The position numbers and the translations under genes are program-made. A stretch of 64,000 nucleotides of DNA from Streptomyces avermitilis MA-4680 = NBRC 14893 (GTDB lineage Bacteria > Actinomycetota > Actinomycetes > Streptomycetales > Streptomycetaceae). The DNA is taken from contig NC_003155.5 of assembly GCF_000009765.2 (NCBI RefSeq), forward strand, positions 1,302,001 through 1,366,000, written 5' to 3'. The notes under the pieces were generated by a model that was given only the letters and a program-made list of their open reading frames with translations, searched no databases and had not been told where the DNA came from. Shown here piece by piece: positions 1 through 7,965 of this stretch. Within the stretch, counting starts at the first letter, position 1; the number at the start of each line of letters is the position of its first letter.

Positions 1-979
1 CGCCCGCCTGGCCGGCGTCTCCTCGCAGACCGTCTCCCGCGTGTCCAACGGCTACGCGGGCGTCACCGAAGAGACCCGGCAAGAGGTCCTGGCGGCCATG
101 AAGGAGCTGGGCTACCGGCCCAACAGTGCGGCCCGGGCCCTCAAGCGCGGCGAGTTCCGCACCATCGGTGTCATCACGTTCAACCTTTCCACCACGGGCA
201 ACATGCGGACCCTGGAGGCGATCGCCACCTCCGCGGCGCAGGAGGGGTACGCCGTCACGCTCCTGCCCGTGGCCGTCCCCACCCAGGACGAGGTGCACGG
301 CGCCTTCTCCCGTCTGGGAGAGCTCGCCGTCGATGCCGTCATCATCATCATGGAAGTGCACCTTCTCGATGCGGCGACCATCTCCTTGCCCCCGCACGTC
401 CAGGTCGCCGTCGCGGACTCGGACGCCGGTGACCGTTACACCGTGGTCGACACCGACCAGGCGGGCGGAGCCCGCGCGGCCGTGCGGCACCTGTTGGAAC
501 TCGGTCACCGCACGATCTGGCATCTGGCCGGTCCCGAGGAGTCGTACGCGGCGCAGCGCCGTGCCGACGCGTGGCGCGCCGAACTCATCGAGGCGGGCCG
601 CGTCCCGCCCGCCGTGGTACGAGGCGACTGGTCGGCGGAGTCCGGCTATCAGGCGGGGCTGCGGATCGCCGACGAGGAGGACTGTACGGCGGTGTTCGCC
701 GCCAACGACCAGATGGCGCTGGGGCTGTTGCGGGCCCTGCACGAGCGCGGCCGGAGAATTCCGGAGGACGTCAGCGTCATCGGCTTCGACGACATCCCCG
801 AGGCCGGCTCCTTCCTGCCTCCCCTGACCACTGTTCACCAGGACTTCGCGGAAGTGGGGCGACTGTGTGTGCAGGGTGTCCTGCGGCGGATGCGCCACGA
901 CGCGGCAGAACACGGCACCACGCTCGTACCCACGAAACTCGTGGTCCGTGACAGCACGGCACCGCCCCCTTCGCGGTAG
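1..979 (+). CDS. LacI/GalR family transcriptional regulator, 5' end outside window
   Basis: The gene enters the window inside its helix-turn-helix. Read in frame from base 2 the first residues are ARLAGVSSQTVSRVSNG, the recognition helix of a LacI-type DNA-binding domain, so the true start lies upstream of base 1. A hinge segment (NSAARALKRGEF) and a periplasmic-binding-protein-like effector domain follow, with the late signature VIGFDDIPEA and the family's usual C-terminal KLVVRDS stretch. Such proteins are dimeric cytoplasmic repressors, mostly of sugar-uptake genes. The target and ligand cannot be read here because the upstream neighbours are missing. The next gene downstream is 170 bp away and need not be co-transcribed. 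Confidence 0.93.
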   Translation, partial: ARLAGVSSQTVSRVSNGYAGVTEETRQEVLAAMKELGYRPNSAARALKRGEFRTIGVITFNLSTTGNMRTLEAIATSAAQEGYAVTLLPVAVPTQDEVHGAFSRLGELAVDAVIIIMEVHLLDAATISLPPHVQVAVADSDAGDRYTVVDTDQAGGARAAVRHLLELGHRTIWHLAGPEESYAAQRRADAWRAELIEAGRVPPAVVRGDWSAESGYQAGLRIADEEDCTAVFAANDQMALGLLRALHERGRRIPEDVSVIGFDDIPEAGSFLPPLTTVHQDFAEVGRLCVQGVLRRMRHDAAEHGTTLVPTKLVVRDSTAPPPSR

Positions 980-1149
980 CGCTCGGCGCCTCGGGCTGAC
1001 CCCCACGAGGATCCGGCACCTGCCGCCTGCGCGTGTCGAAGGGACCGCGCGGCGTTCTGGGCGTTCGATGATCCGCCTGAGGGGCATCCGCATGGGCGGG
1101 GTCCCCTACGGGACCGGCCCAGGCAGGGCGTCTGAAGGAGGAGTTTTAC

Positions 1150-1467
1150 GTGACCACCTACGTCATCACCATTCCCGGCACGTTCCTGCGGGACCCGAGC
1201 GACGACGTGCGCTCCGCTCTCGTGCGACTGCTGCGGCCGGCCGACCCGCACCACACCTCCCTGGGGCAGCAGGAAGACCTGGATCTCCTCACCGTCAACG
1301 ACGACAACACCTTCAGCATCCGCCTGGAGGTGACAGCCGACGACAGCCGTAACGCGGAAGAGGATGCCAAACGGACAGCCGCATCCGCGCTGCGCGAGGC
1401 CGGATTCGCTCCTGATGAAGCACCGCTCGGCCCGGCCACGGTGACAGGCATCGACAACCAGGCCTGA
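1150..1467 (+). CDS. Small hypothetical protein, 105 aa
   Basis: I do not recognise this protein. The GTG start is well supported by GGAGGAG ending 6 bases upstream. The product is a soluble acidic protein without signal peptide or membrane segment; it opens MTTYVITIPGTFLRDPSDDV and is predicted mixed alpha/beta (a strand, a helix rich in DD/RS, a strand SIRLEVTA, a helix NAEEDAKRTAASALREAGF). That pattern resembles a small ferredoxin-like fold, but this is only an impression. It stands alone, followed at once by a strong hairpin terminator, so it is probably monocistronic. Confidence 0.7.
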   Translation: MTTYVITIPGTFLRDPSDDVRSALVRLLRPADPHHTSLGQQEDLDLLTVNDDNTFSIRLEVTADDSRNAEEDAKRTAASALREAGFAPDEAPLGPATVTGIDNQA

Positions 1468-1908
1468 CGCGTTGCCGTGACTGCCGCGCGCGACGGTCGG
1501 AGGTTCCGGCAGGTCGGCGAACCCGGCGACGACGGGGCAGGGCCTTCCCTGTCCCCCCGCCCTGGCCCCGTTCCTCCCGGTACCGGTACCGGGAGGAACG
1601 GGGCGCGCTCCGGCAGGGCCGAGGGCGCGGCTCGGTCATGTCGGCGATCCGCTCAACAGCCGTCCACCGGACGCCGGTTGGGGGTCGCGGACCACGCGAC
1701 CCCCTTCGGATGCGACCCCGGCATGCGGACGCCGGCCTCCCGGCCTGCCGCGGCAGCAGGCGCTCGGCCTCCCGCACCGGCAGGCCGTCCGACGGGAGAC
1801 TGCTGCCGTGGCGGCCTTCCGTGGGCCCCGAGGGACGGCAGAGAAATTGACTCGTGCCATGCTGGAAGGAATCGCGGATCATGACGGAGAGCGGGGAAAA
1901 ACAGCAGC
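1468..1908. other. Intergenic region, 441 bp
   Basis: Apart from the palindromic terminator near its left part I see no gene here. An ATG at 1881 with GGAAGGA upstream opens a frame that soon leaves the FUSC reading frame; see the FUSC gene and the frameshift finding. A TTGACT hexamer near 1846 could be part of the FUSC promoter, but no convincing -10 follows. Confidence 0.5.
1565..1604. terminator. Long perfect palindrome, terminator of the small hypothetical gene
   Basis: The half-site CCCCGTTCCTCCCGGTACC is followed directly by its exact reverse complement, with one more G-C pair outside. The stem could reach about 18 bp once a tight loop is allowed. It sits about 100 bp after the stop of the 105-aa gene and ahead of the FUSC gene. 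There is no T tract, as is usual in Streptomyces. Confidence 0.7.
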
Positions 1909-4188
1909 GTGAGGACAGTGACGCGGCCGAGCCGGACGGGCACCTGGGACCGATTCACAGCATCCGACCCCGGGCTGCTGCGGCTCATGGCCGGGCTGCG
2001 GACCGTGGGTGCCATCGCGCTCACCCTTGCCGTCCTGGCCCTTCTCCGTGCCGATGTCAGTCACATGGTGGCCGGTTCCATGGCGGCCATGGTCGCCACC
2101 TTCGCAGTCAAGGACAAACAGCGGCGCGAACAGGCGGTCACCCTCGCGCTCGGTCTGCCCGTGGCGCTCACCGCGATGTCGCTGGGAGCGCTGCTCAACA
2201 CCCACGTCATCGCCGGTGACCTCTTCTTCATCGCGCTGATCTTCGCCGCGGTCTACAGCCGCCGGTTCGGTGACCGCGGTATGGCACTGGGTCTGATCGG
2301 GTTTCAGGTCTACTTCGTGTCACTGTTCGTCAGAGCCACCTTCTCCGCGCTGCCCGGGCTGTGCGGGACGCTCGCCATCGCGTTCGCCTGTAGCGCGGTG
2401 GTGCGGTTCGGCCTGGTGGTCGAGACGCCCGAGCGCATTCTGGAGCGGCTGCGCCGGGCGTTCCGGGCTCGCCTCGCCCAACTGGTGTCCGCCCAGATCG
2501 AGCTGCTCGACGCCGGCCCCGCCCGCCTGGAGAAGGCCTTGGAGGACGTACGCCTGCACACCGCGCGCCTCCACGAGACCGCGTTGATGATCCAGGGGCG
2601 GCTGGACGAGGGCACCAGCGACAGCGCCACCGCCTCGCTCGTACAGCGCCGCGTCGCGGACGCCGAGATCGCCGCCGAACGACTCGGTGTTCTGCTGCTC
2701 AGCGCCCGAAGCGCCGAACGCGCCGACACGCTGACCCTGCACCTGCCGAACGCGCCGCTGCCGGCACCCGGCGACTGGCCGCGAGCGCAGGACGACGTCA
2801 CGGCCACACTGCGCCGTGATCTCCACGCGCTGCGTATGCTCGTCCTCCGCCCGGTCTCGCACGACCGCGGCCCCGCGGTGGCCCATCTGCGCAACCGGCT
2901 GCTCGGCTACCGCGACGAAGAGAACCTGCCGCGCGCCTCGGCCGCGGTCCAGGACGTCTTCCGCGGCATCGGAGAGGCGGCGCGCTCCGTCCTGGGCCTG
3001 CGGCTGGCCGTCGACGGACCCCAGGACGAGTCCGACGACACACCCGCGACGACCCGCTCCCGTGAGGAGCTGGACGCCGAGGACGTCGCCATCGCGGGGG
3101 CCGAGGAGAAGGAGCCGGACGACGACGGACCCACGGGGCTGAAGCGTCCCACGACCCGGTCCGCCGTCCAGGTGTCGGTGGGCTCGGCCCTGGCGATCGT
3201 CGGCGGCGAGTTCCTTTCCAGCCAGCGCTGGTACTGGGCGGTGCTGACCTGCTGGGTCGTCTTCCTGAACACGGCGTCCACCGGAGAGATCCTCGTCAAG
3301 GGCTACCGACGGCTCCTGGGCACCGTGCTCGGGGTCGTCGCCGGGGTCGCCCTGGCGGGCCTGGTCGGCAACCGCACCTGGCTCGCGTTCGTACTCGTGC
3401 TGCTCTTCATCTTCGCGATGTTCTACAGCGCGCCGCTGTCGTACGCCCTGATGTCCTTCTTCGTCACGGCCATGCTGGGGTTGCTGTACACGCTCCTCAA
3501 CACCTACAGCCCCGAGGTGCTCGTCCTGCGCATCGCGGAGACCGCGCTCGGTGCCGCCTGCGGCGTCATCGCGGCCGTACTGGTCCTGCCCGTGAACACG
3601 GATCGCCGTACCGACGAACTCCTCGGCACGGTGCTGAGCCGGCTCGGGGACGTCACCGACGCCGCGGTGGAGCAGCTGAGCGGCGGGCCCGCGCTCGATC
3701 TGCTGGACAAGGCCCGGGACCTCGACACGGCACTGGACGATCTGCGGTCCTCCACGCAGCCGCTGACCCACCCGATCACCCCGCTGCGGGCCCGCCGCCA
3801 GACCGCGCGCTATCTCGTGGCTCTCCTGGAGACATGCGCCTATCACGCGCGTTCGCTGGCGGCGACGGCCGAACTCCTGCCCTACAGCAAGACCGTCGCC
3901 GCCGATCCGCGTCTCAAGAGGGCCGGGCGGCGTATCGCCGACAACATCGGCGTACTCGTCGCCCGGGTCGAGGACGAGGGCAGCGAAGGTGTGGTCGAGA
4001 CCGGCGCCAGCCTCGCCGCCATGCTGGAGGCGGACACTGAGGGTGCCACGCGGCCCGACCGGGTCACGAGCCGTGTCCTGAGGCATTTGCAACGCCTGGA
4101 CGAGGGAGTGGTCGGTCTCGCCCGCCCGCTCGGAGTGTCGGTCTCGTCCCCGGACCGTGAGTCCTCCCGGGGCCGCGTCGGCTCGTAG
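1909..4188 (+). CDS. FUSC family membrane protein (aromatic acid exporter-like), 759 aa
   Basis: The protein has two hydrophobic blocks. The first lies at about residues 25-165 (LMAGLRTVGAIALTLAVLALL and following helices) and the second at about 415-565 (YWAVLTCWVVFLNTASTGEILVKGYRRLLG, given here in part only: KGYRRLLGTVLGVVAGV). A long soluble helical linker rich in D/E/R separates them. This two-block layout is that of FUSC/YccS/AaeB-type proteins, which are linked to efflux of small aromatic or organic acids; the substrate here is unknown. The GTG start has only a weak purine stretch in front. An ATG at 1881 with a good ribosome site opens a natural-looking hydrophilic N-terminus in another frame, so a frameshift near 1936-1945 may separate the true start from the body. 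Confidence 0.85.
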   Translation: MRTVTRPSRTGTWDRFTASDPGLLRLMAGLRTVGAIALTLAVLALLRADVSHMVAGSMAAMVATFAVKDKQRREQAVTLALGLPVALTAMSLGALLNTHVIAGDLFFIALIFAAVYSRRFGDRGMALGLIGFQVYFVSLFVRATFSALPGLCGTLAIAFACSAVVRFGLVVETPERILERLRRAFRARLAQLVSAQIELLDAGPARLEKALEDVRLHTARLHETALMIQGRLDEGTSDSATASLVQRRVADAEIAAERLGVLLLSARSAERADTLTLHLPNAPLPAPGDWPRAQDDVTATLRRDLHALRMLVLRPVSHDRGPAVAHLRNRLLGYRDEENLPRASAAVQDVFRGIGEAARSVLGLRLAVDGPQDESDDTPATTRSREELDAEDVAIAGAEEKEPDDDGPTGLKRPTTRSAVQVSVGSALAIVGGEFLSSQRWYWAVLTCWVVFLNTASTGEILVKGYRRLLGTVLGVVAGVALAGLVGNRTWLAFVLVLLFIFAMFYSAPLSYALMSFFVTAMLGLLYTLLNTYSPEVLVLRIAETALGAACGVIAAVLVLPVNTDRRTDELLGTVLSRLGDVTDAAVEQLSGGPALDLLDKARDLDTALDDLRSSTQPLTHPITPLRARRQTARYLVALLETCAYHARSLAATAELLPYSKTVAADPRLKRAGRRIADNIGVLVARVEDEGSEGVVETGASLAAMLEADTEGATRPDRVTSRVLRHLQRLDEGVVGLARPLGVSVSSPDRESSRGRVGS

Positions 4189-4216
4189 CGCCGGGTCTGG
4201 GATCGATGAGGCGTCG

Positions 4217-5035
4217 TCAGTCCTGCTGACCGGGTGGCTGCTCGGCCGGGGTCTTCCCGGCGAGGACGTCCGTGAGGCGTTGCGCGCCCAGTTGGACGGC
4301 CTGGCTCGTGGAGTCGCTGTCGGCGCCGCCGAGGCCGCCGTTGGTCAGGCTGATGGCGTTGTCGCCGACGCGTACGGCGGCGATGTCCATGGTCAGCGTG
4401 AACGGCGTGCCCTCCAGTGCGCCGGTCGCGGTCATCTGCAGTCCCTGACGGTCGTCGCCCGCGCTGGGCAGCGACGTCTCGACGACCTGGACCGTCTGTG
4501 TGCCCACGGGGGTGTCGGTGGCCGTGAACTGGTCACACGTCACGGGCACCGACTTCAGCCAGTCGAACGACTTGTCCAGGGCGGCGTGGTCGTACGCGGC
4601 GACCTCGTAGCGCATCTGGGCGTCGTTGTCGCTGTCCGCGAAGCCCGTCACCGCCCTCGAACCCGAGGGATCGCCCAGCAGTTCCCCCGAGACCAGGGCG
4701 TCGAGCAGCTTCTGGCACTCGGCGAGGTTCGTCTTGCCCTTGACCATGGTGGCCCGCCAGGACTCAGCGGCCTTGCTCTGGGTCCACTCCGAGCCCAGAT
4801 CGGTATTGGTGAGCAGCGCGGTCTGGGCCTGTTCCGTGGTGAGTGCGGGCGCGGTCGAGGCCGCCGGGGACTCCTTGACCAGCGGGGAGGCCGAGAGCTC
4901 GGCGGAAGGGCTGGACACGGCCTCCGAACTGCCCCGGCTGTTTCCGTCCTCCGAGCACCCCGCGGTGGTGAGCAGCGCGCCTGCCGCCAGGGTGGAGACG
5001 AAGACATGGGCTGCGCGGCGTGGACGACGGTTCAT
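4217..5035 (-). CDS. Putative lipoprotein with PknH-like sensor domain, 272 aa
   Basis: The ATG start is fixed by GGAGG 9 bases upstream and by the signal peptide it creates (MNRRPRRAAHVFVSTLAAGA). A lipobox ends in TTAGC, so the mature protein begins with a lipidated Cys and sits on the outer face of the membrane. A Ser/Ala/Pro-rich linker follows, then a compact beta-rich domain with conserved Cys residues at the AECQKLL and VTCDQF positions. This resembles the extracellular sensor domain found in PknH-type kinases and many Streptomyces lipoproteins, but the fold assignment is inference. It converges with the FUSC gene, only 28 bp from its stop. Confidence 0.8.
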   Translation of the reverse strand: MNRRPRRAAHVFVSTLAAGALLTTAGCSEDGNSRGSSEAVSSPSAELSASPLVKESPAASTAPALTTEQAQTALLTNTDLGSEWTQSKAAESWRATMVKGKTNLAECQKLLDALVSGELLGDPSGSRAVTGFADSDNDAQMRYEVAAYDHAALDKSFDWLKSVPVTCDQFTATDTPVGTQTVQVVETSLPSAGDDRQGLQMTATGALEGTPFTLTMDIAAVRVGDNAISLTNGGLGGADSDSTSQAVQLGAQRLTDVLAGKTPAEQPPGQQD

Positions 5036-5178
5036 CGCTGATGCCTCCGGAGGGATCGTGCGTACGGGCGGTTCCCTCCTACGCCACCACTGGGTGAGGC
5101 TGCTCACCAGCGCAGGGGAGTCGTACGGATGTGCGATGTCGGGCGGGCGCCCGCGGGATCGCCCGCATCCCGGCTTCT

Positions 5179-5211
5179 CCCGAACGGCCGGGCGTGTATC
5201 GGCCGTTCGGG
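5179..5211 (-). terminator. Hairpin downstream of the NAD kinase paralogue
   Basis: CCCGAACGGCC and GGCCGTTCGGG form an 11-bp perfect stem with an 11-base loop. It lies about 135 bp beyond the NAD kinase stop codon and before the lipoprotein gene, where a terminator would be expected. Confidence 0.55.
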
Positions 5212-5257
5212 TGTCCGAGCGGGCCACCGCACGCACACCCTGCTCGTGTCACTTCCG

Positions 5258-5279
5258 GAAAGACACCAGAAAGACACCA
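5258..5279. repeat. Two tandem copies of GAAAGACACCA
   Basis: Two exact 11-bp units lie head to tail upstream of the lipoprotein gene. The 11-bp period is that of PhoP/PHO-box direct repeats in Streptomyces, but the GTTCA core of that box is not present, so the assignment to PhoP is weak. Confidence 0.45.
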
Positions 5280-5346
5280 GTCCGACGAGGCCGCGCGAGT
5301 CCCGGACCCGGTCGCCGAGCCTGCCCGACACCGCCGCGCGCCCCGT

Positions 5347-6420
5347 TCACGAGGCGGACGGCGTGTCACCGGGCCCTGGGGGCAGGGTCAGATGCGCCAG
5401 ATCGGCCGGCGGAGCACTGGTCACCGGCCACAGCGGGGCGGCCTGCCCGTCGGCGACCGCGGCCGGGGCGTCGGTCAGGTTCATGCGTTCACGCAGACGG
5501 CCGTAGAAGTCCATGGGCCCCAACCGGACCGCTTTCAGCCGGCGCGGAGCCGCGTACACACCGATCCAGTCCCCCGGGTCGAGCACACCGCGCAACTGTC
5601 CGTCGACGCTGACCGCGGCCGGCCCCGAGCGGTCCAGTACCCGCAGTGCGATCGGCTCGTCGGGGGCGGCGACGACGGAGCGGTTGAACGCCATGTGCGG
5701 GGCGACCGGGGTGAAGATCAGAGCCTCGGCGCGCGGCGAGACGACCGGACCGCCCGCGGCGAAGCTGTAGGCCGTCGAGCCGGTGGGCGTGGCCACCAGC
5801 AGCGCGTCGGCGGAGTAGGAGGCCAGCAGCCGGCCGGCGAGATAGACGCCGACCGACACCTGCCGGTCCCTCGCCAGCTTCTCCAGGACGATGTCGTTGA
5901 GCGCGGTGACGTGCAGCGCGATGCCCCAGTCATCGCCCTCCGCACAGTCGGTACGCACCCGCGGGGGCGGCAGGAGGGGGCCCCGCCCGTATCGCAGCAG
6001 AGCTTCCATGCCGGTGGGCACCTGTAGACGACGGGACGCGCGGAGCGTCAGCAGCATGCGGCTCTCGACCGTGATCCGGTCCTCCTGGACGGCCTCCAGC
6101 GCCTCGCACACAGCGGCGGCGGGCACCTCTGTCAGGAAACCCACCCGGCCGAGATCGACGCCGAGGACCAGGGCGTCATTCTCCGCGGCGAGCCGCGCAC
6201 CCCGCAGGAACGTGCCGTCTCCGCCCAGCGTGACGATCAGATCCGGATTGCCCGCCGCCGCGACCTCCTCGCGGGCACTGTGCCGGGTGTCGTCCCGCCA
6301 CACGTCGATGTCCGCACAGTGCACGCCGCGTTCCGCGCACCAGCCACGCACGATCCTCGCGGCGTCCCCGGCCTGCGCACGACCTCCGTGCATGACCAGG
6401 CCGACACGCGTCACGGTCAC
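5347..6420 (-). CDS. NAD(+)/NADH kinase, probable paralogue, 357 aa
   Basis: It phosphorylates NAD to NADP with ATP or polyphosphate in the cytoplasm. The nucleotide motif GGDGT is at residues 66-70, inside VTLGGDGTFLRGARLA. The substrate-binding block SADALLVATPTGSTAYSFAA and GGPVVSP are intact, and VSVDGQ follows near the end of the family core. The usual NE(A/V) motif reads ALNDIVLEK, with Asp in place of Glu. A segment at about residues 140-160 (LLRYGRGPLLPPPRVR) and a C-terminal tail of about 30 residues go beyond the usual 290-310 aa. Streptomyces normally keep a housekeeping NAD kinase beside recN and a TlyA-type gene; this copy stands alone, so it is probably accessory. Confidence 0.88.
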   Translation of the reverse strand: MTVTRVGLVMHGGRAQAGDAARIVRGWCAERGVHCADIDVWRDDTRHSAREEVAAAGNPDLIVTLGGDGTFLRGARLAAENDALVLGVDLGRVGFLTEVPAAAVCEALEAVQEDRITVESRMLLTLRASRRLQVPTGMEALLRYGRGPLLPPPRVRTDCAEGDDWGIALHVTALNDIVLEKLARDRQVSVGVYLAGRLLASYSADALLVATPTGSTAYSFAAGGPVVSPRAEALIFTPVAPHMAFNRSVVAAPDEPIALRVLDRSGPAAVSVDGQLRGVLDPGDWIGVYAAPRRLKAVRLGPMDFYGRLRERMNLTDAPAAVADGQAAPLWPVTSAPPADLAHLTLPPGPGDTPSAS

Positions 6421-6469
6421 ATCCGCCTCCCGGTCGGCTCAAGGATGAACGCCACCGGCGCACGCCGGG

Positions 6470-7264
6470 TCACGGCAGGATCGAGTCGACGTATCCGCCG
6501 TCGACACGCAGGGCTCCCCCGGTCGTGGCCGAAGCCTGCTCGGAGCTGAGGTAGACGACCATGTTGGCGATCTCCTCCGGCTCGATCAGCCGCTGGAGCA
6601 AGGACTGCGGGCGCCGCTCACGCATGAAGGTCCGCTGCGCCTCGTCCCAGGGCACCTCCCGGTCCACGAGCTCGTAGACGAAGTCCTCGACCCCGCCGGT
6701 GTGCGTGGGGCCCGCGATGACGGAATTCACCGTGACCCCGGTGCCCGCCGCCTGTTTGGCGAATCCTCGGCTCACCGCGAGCAGTGCCGTCTTGGACATG
6801 CCGTAGTGGATCATCTCCGCGGGCACGGCCACCGCCGAGTCACTGGCGAGGTACTGGACGCGGCCCCAGCCACGTTCGGCCATTCCCGGCAGGAACATGC
6901 GAGTCAGGCGCACCGCGGCGAGCACGTTCACCTCGAAGTAGCGCCGCCACTCGTCATCGGTGATCTCCAGCGGGTCCTTGGCACCGAAGATTCCGAGATT
7001 GTTGACGAGAATGTCCACCTGCGGCAGCGCGTCCTCCACCGCGGCCGCGCCCTCCTCCGTGGCCACGTCCGCGGTCACCGCCACCAGATCGGCGCCCGGC
7101 GCCTCCACGGCCAGCGAGGCGACGGCTGACTCGACCCGCTCCCGGGAGCGGCCGTTGACGCCCACCCGGGCGCCGGCCCGGGCAAGTCCGACGGCGATCG
7201 CCGCGCCGATGCCCTGCGTGGAGCCGGTCACCAGTGCGGTGCGGCCTTTCAGATCGATGTGCAT
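6470..7264 (-). CDS. SDR family NAD(P)-dependent oxidoreductase, 264 aa
   Basis: A short-chain dehydrogenase with a Rossmann fold. It has the glycine motif TGSTQGIG near residue 14, NNLG in place of NNAG, a catalytic Ser in YLASDS, YGMSK as the YxxxK pair, and the closing signature GGALRVDGGYVDS. Most similar in style to 3-oxoacyl-ACP-reductase-like SDRs annotated without substrate. The ATG start is preceded by GGAAGGA. A longer in-frame extension upstream lacks family character. The gene stands 49 bp behind the start of the NAD kinase gene, and both are on the same strand, so the two could share a transcript with this gene first. Confidence 0.9.
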   Translation of the reverse strand: MHIDLKGRTALVTGSTQGIGAAIAVGLARAGARVGVNGRSRERVESAVASLAVEAPGADLVAVTADVATEEGAAAVEDALPQVDILVNNLGIFGAKDPLEITDDEWRRYFEVNVLAAVRLTRMFLPGMAERGWGRVQYLASDSAVAVPAEMIHYGMSKTALLAVSRGFAKQAAGTGVTVNSVIAGPTHTGGVEDFVYELVDREVPWDEAQRTFMRERRPQSLLQRLIEPEEIANMVVYLSSEQASATTGGALRVDGGYVDSILP

Positions 7265-7422
7265 GGCGTCATGGTCCTTCCGCCTGGCTGCATGCGCTTG
7301 CTGGTCGTCCGGGTCCCCGGACAGGACCCGATCCATCGGCCGTCGGCCGCCGGAGGGCGCTTTCGGTGAAGGAACGGCTCTTCCGGGCCGGCCCGGCGGG
7401 TGCTGGTCTCGCCGATGATCAG

Positions 7423-7450
7423 GGCCGCCCGGTCGTCGTACCGGGCGGCC
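7423..7450 (-). terminator. Hairpin, possible second terminator
   Basis: GGCCGCCCGGT and ACCGGGCGGCC form an 11-bp perfect stem around a 6-base loop. It lies about 500 bp beyond the protease gene and 160 bp ahead of the SDR start. It could act in either direction. Confidence 0.4.
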
Positions 7451-7906
7451 GACGGGGGTCCGCTCGCATTCAGGACCTGAGGGCCGCGCCGGCTGTATCG
7501 GCGATCGCGCACCAGGCCGACGGGCAGCCGCTCAGTGTGGCCTGCGGCCAGGCTCTCGGCGTGGCCGACAGACGGCGGGGCGACAGCGGGGGCACGGGTG
7601 CACATAGGGCTTCTCTGTGTGGTGCGTCGCGGGCGCGTACGTCCGGTGCGGGGGAACCGTCGACCCTGGGGTCGATTGGCGCATCGCGCGGTGGCAGCGG
7701 TCAGCGCTGCCGGTTTCCGAGCAGAACCCAACGTATACGCGATCAAGACACTTGGCCTGCTCTGGCATCCGTGCGGGGACCGAACAGCCGCCCCTCGTGC
7801 CGATGCTCCCCCACGCCCATGGGCAGCTCCGATCCCGCACGGGTGCCGACTCCTGGCCCCCGTCCGCGTCTGGCCCTCGCCCTCCGCGTCGCCACGGCAC
7901 AACGGG

Positions 7907-7947
7907 CTCGCCCGCCCGGACCGCGGGCAGCGGTCCGGGCGGGCGAG
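7907..7947 (-). terminator. Terminator of the M4 metalloprotease gene
   Basis: CTCGCCCGCCCGGACC pairs with GGTCCGGGCGGGCGAG, a 16-bp perfect stem with a 9-base loop. It starts only about 20 bp past the protease stop codon. Confidence 0.8.
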
Positions 7948-7965
7948 GTGGCGGTAGGGCGTACG

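Larger units (their letters stand above)
5036..5346. other. Intergenic region, 311 bp, with hairpin and 11-bp direct repeat
   Basis: No gene seen. It separates the NAD kinase paralogue (upstream in transcription) from the lipoprotein gene. It holds a hairpin and two adjacent copies of an 11-bp unit, both listed separately. Confidence 0.5.
7265..7965. other. Intergenic region, 701 bp
   Basis: I see no convincing gene on either strand. It lies behind the metalloprotease stop and ahead of the SDR start. Two hairpins are listed separately. A less GC-rich patch around 7725-7745 contains CGTATACG and may be part of the SDR promoter. Confidence 0.5.
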
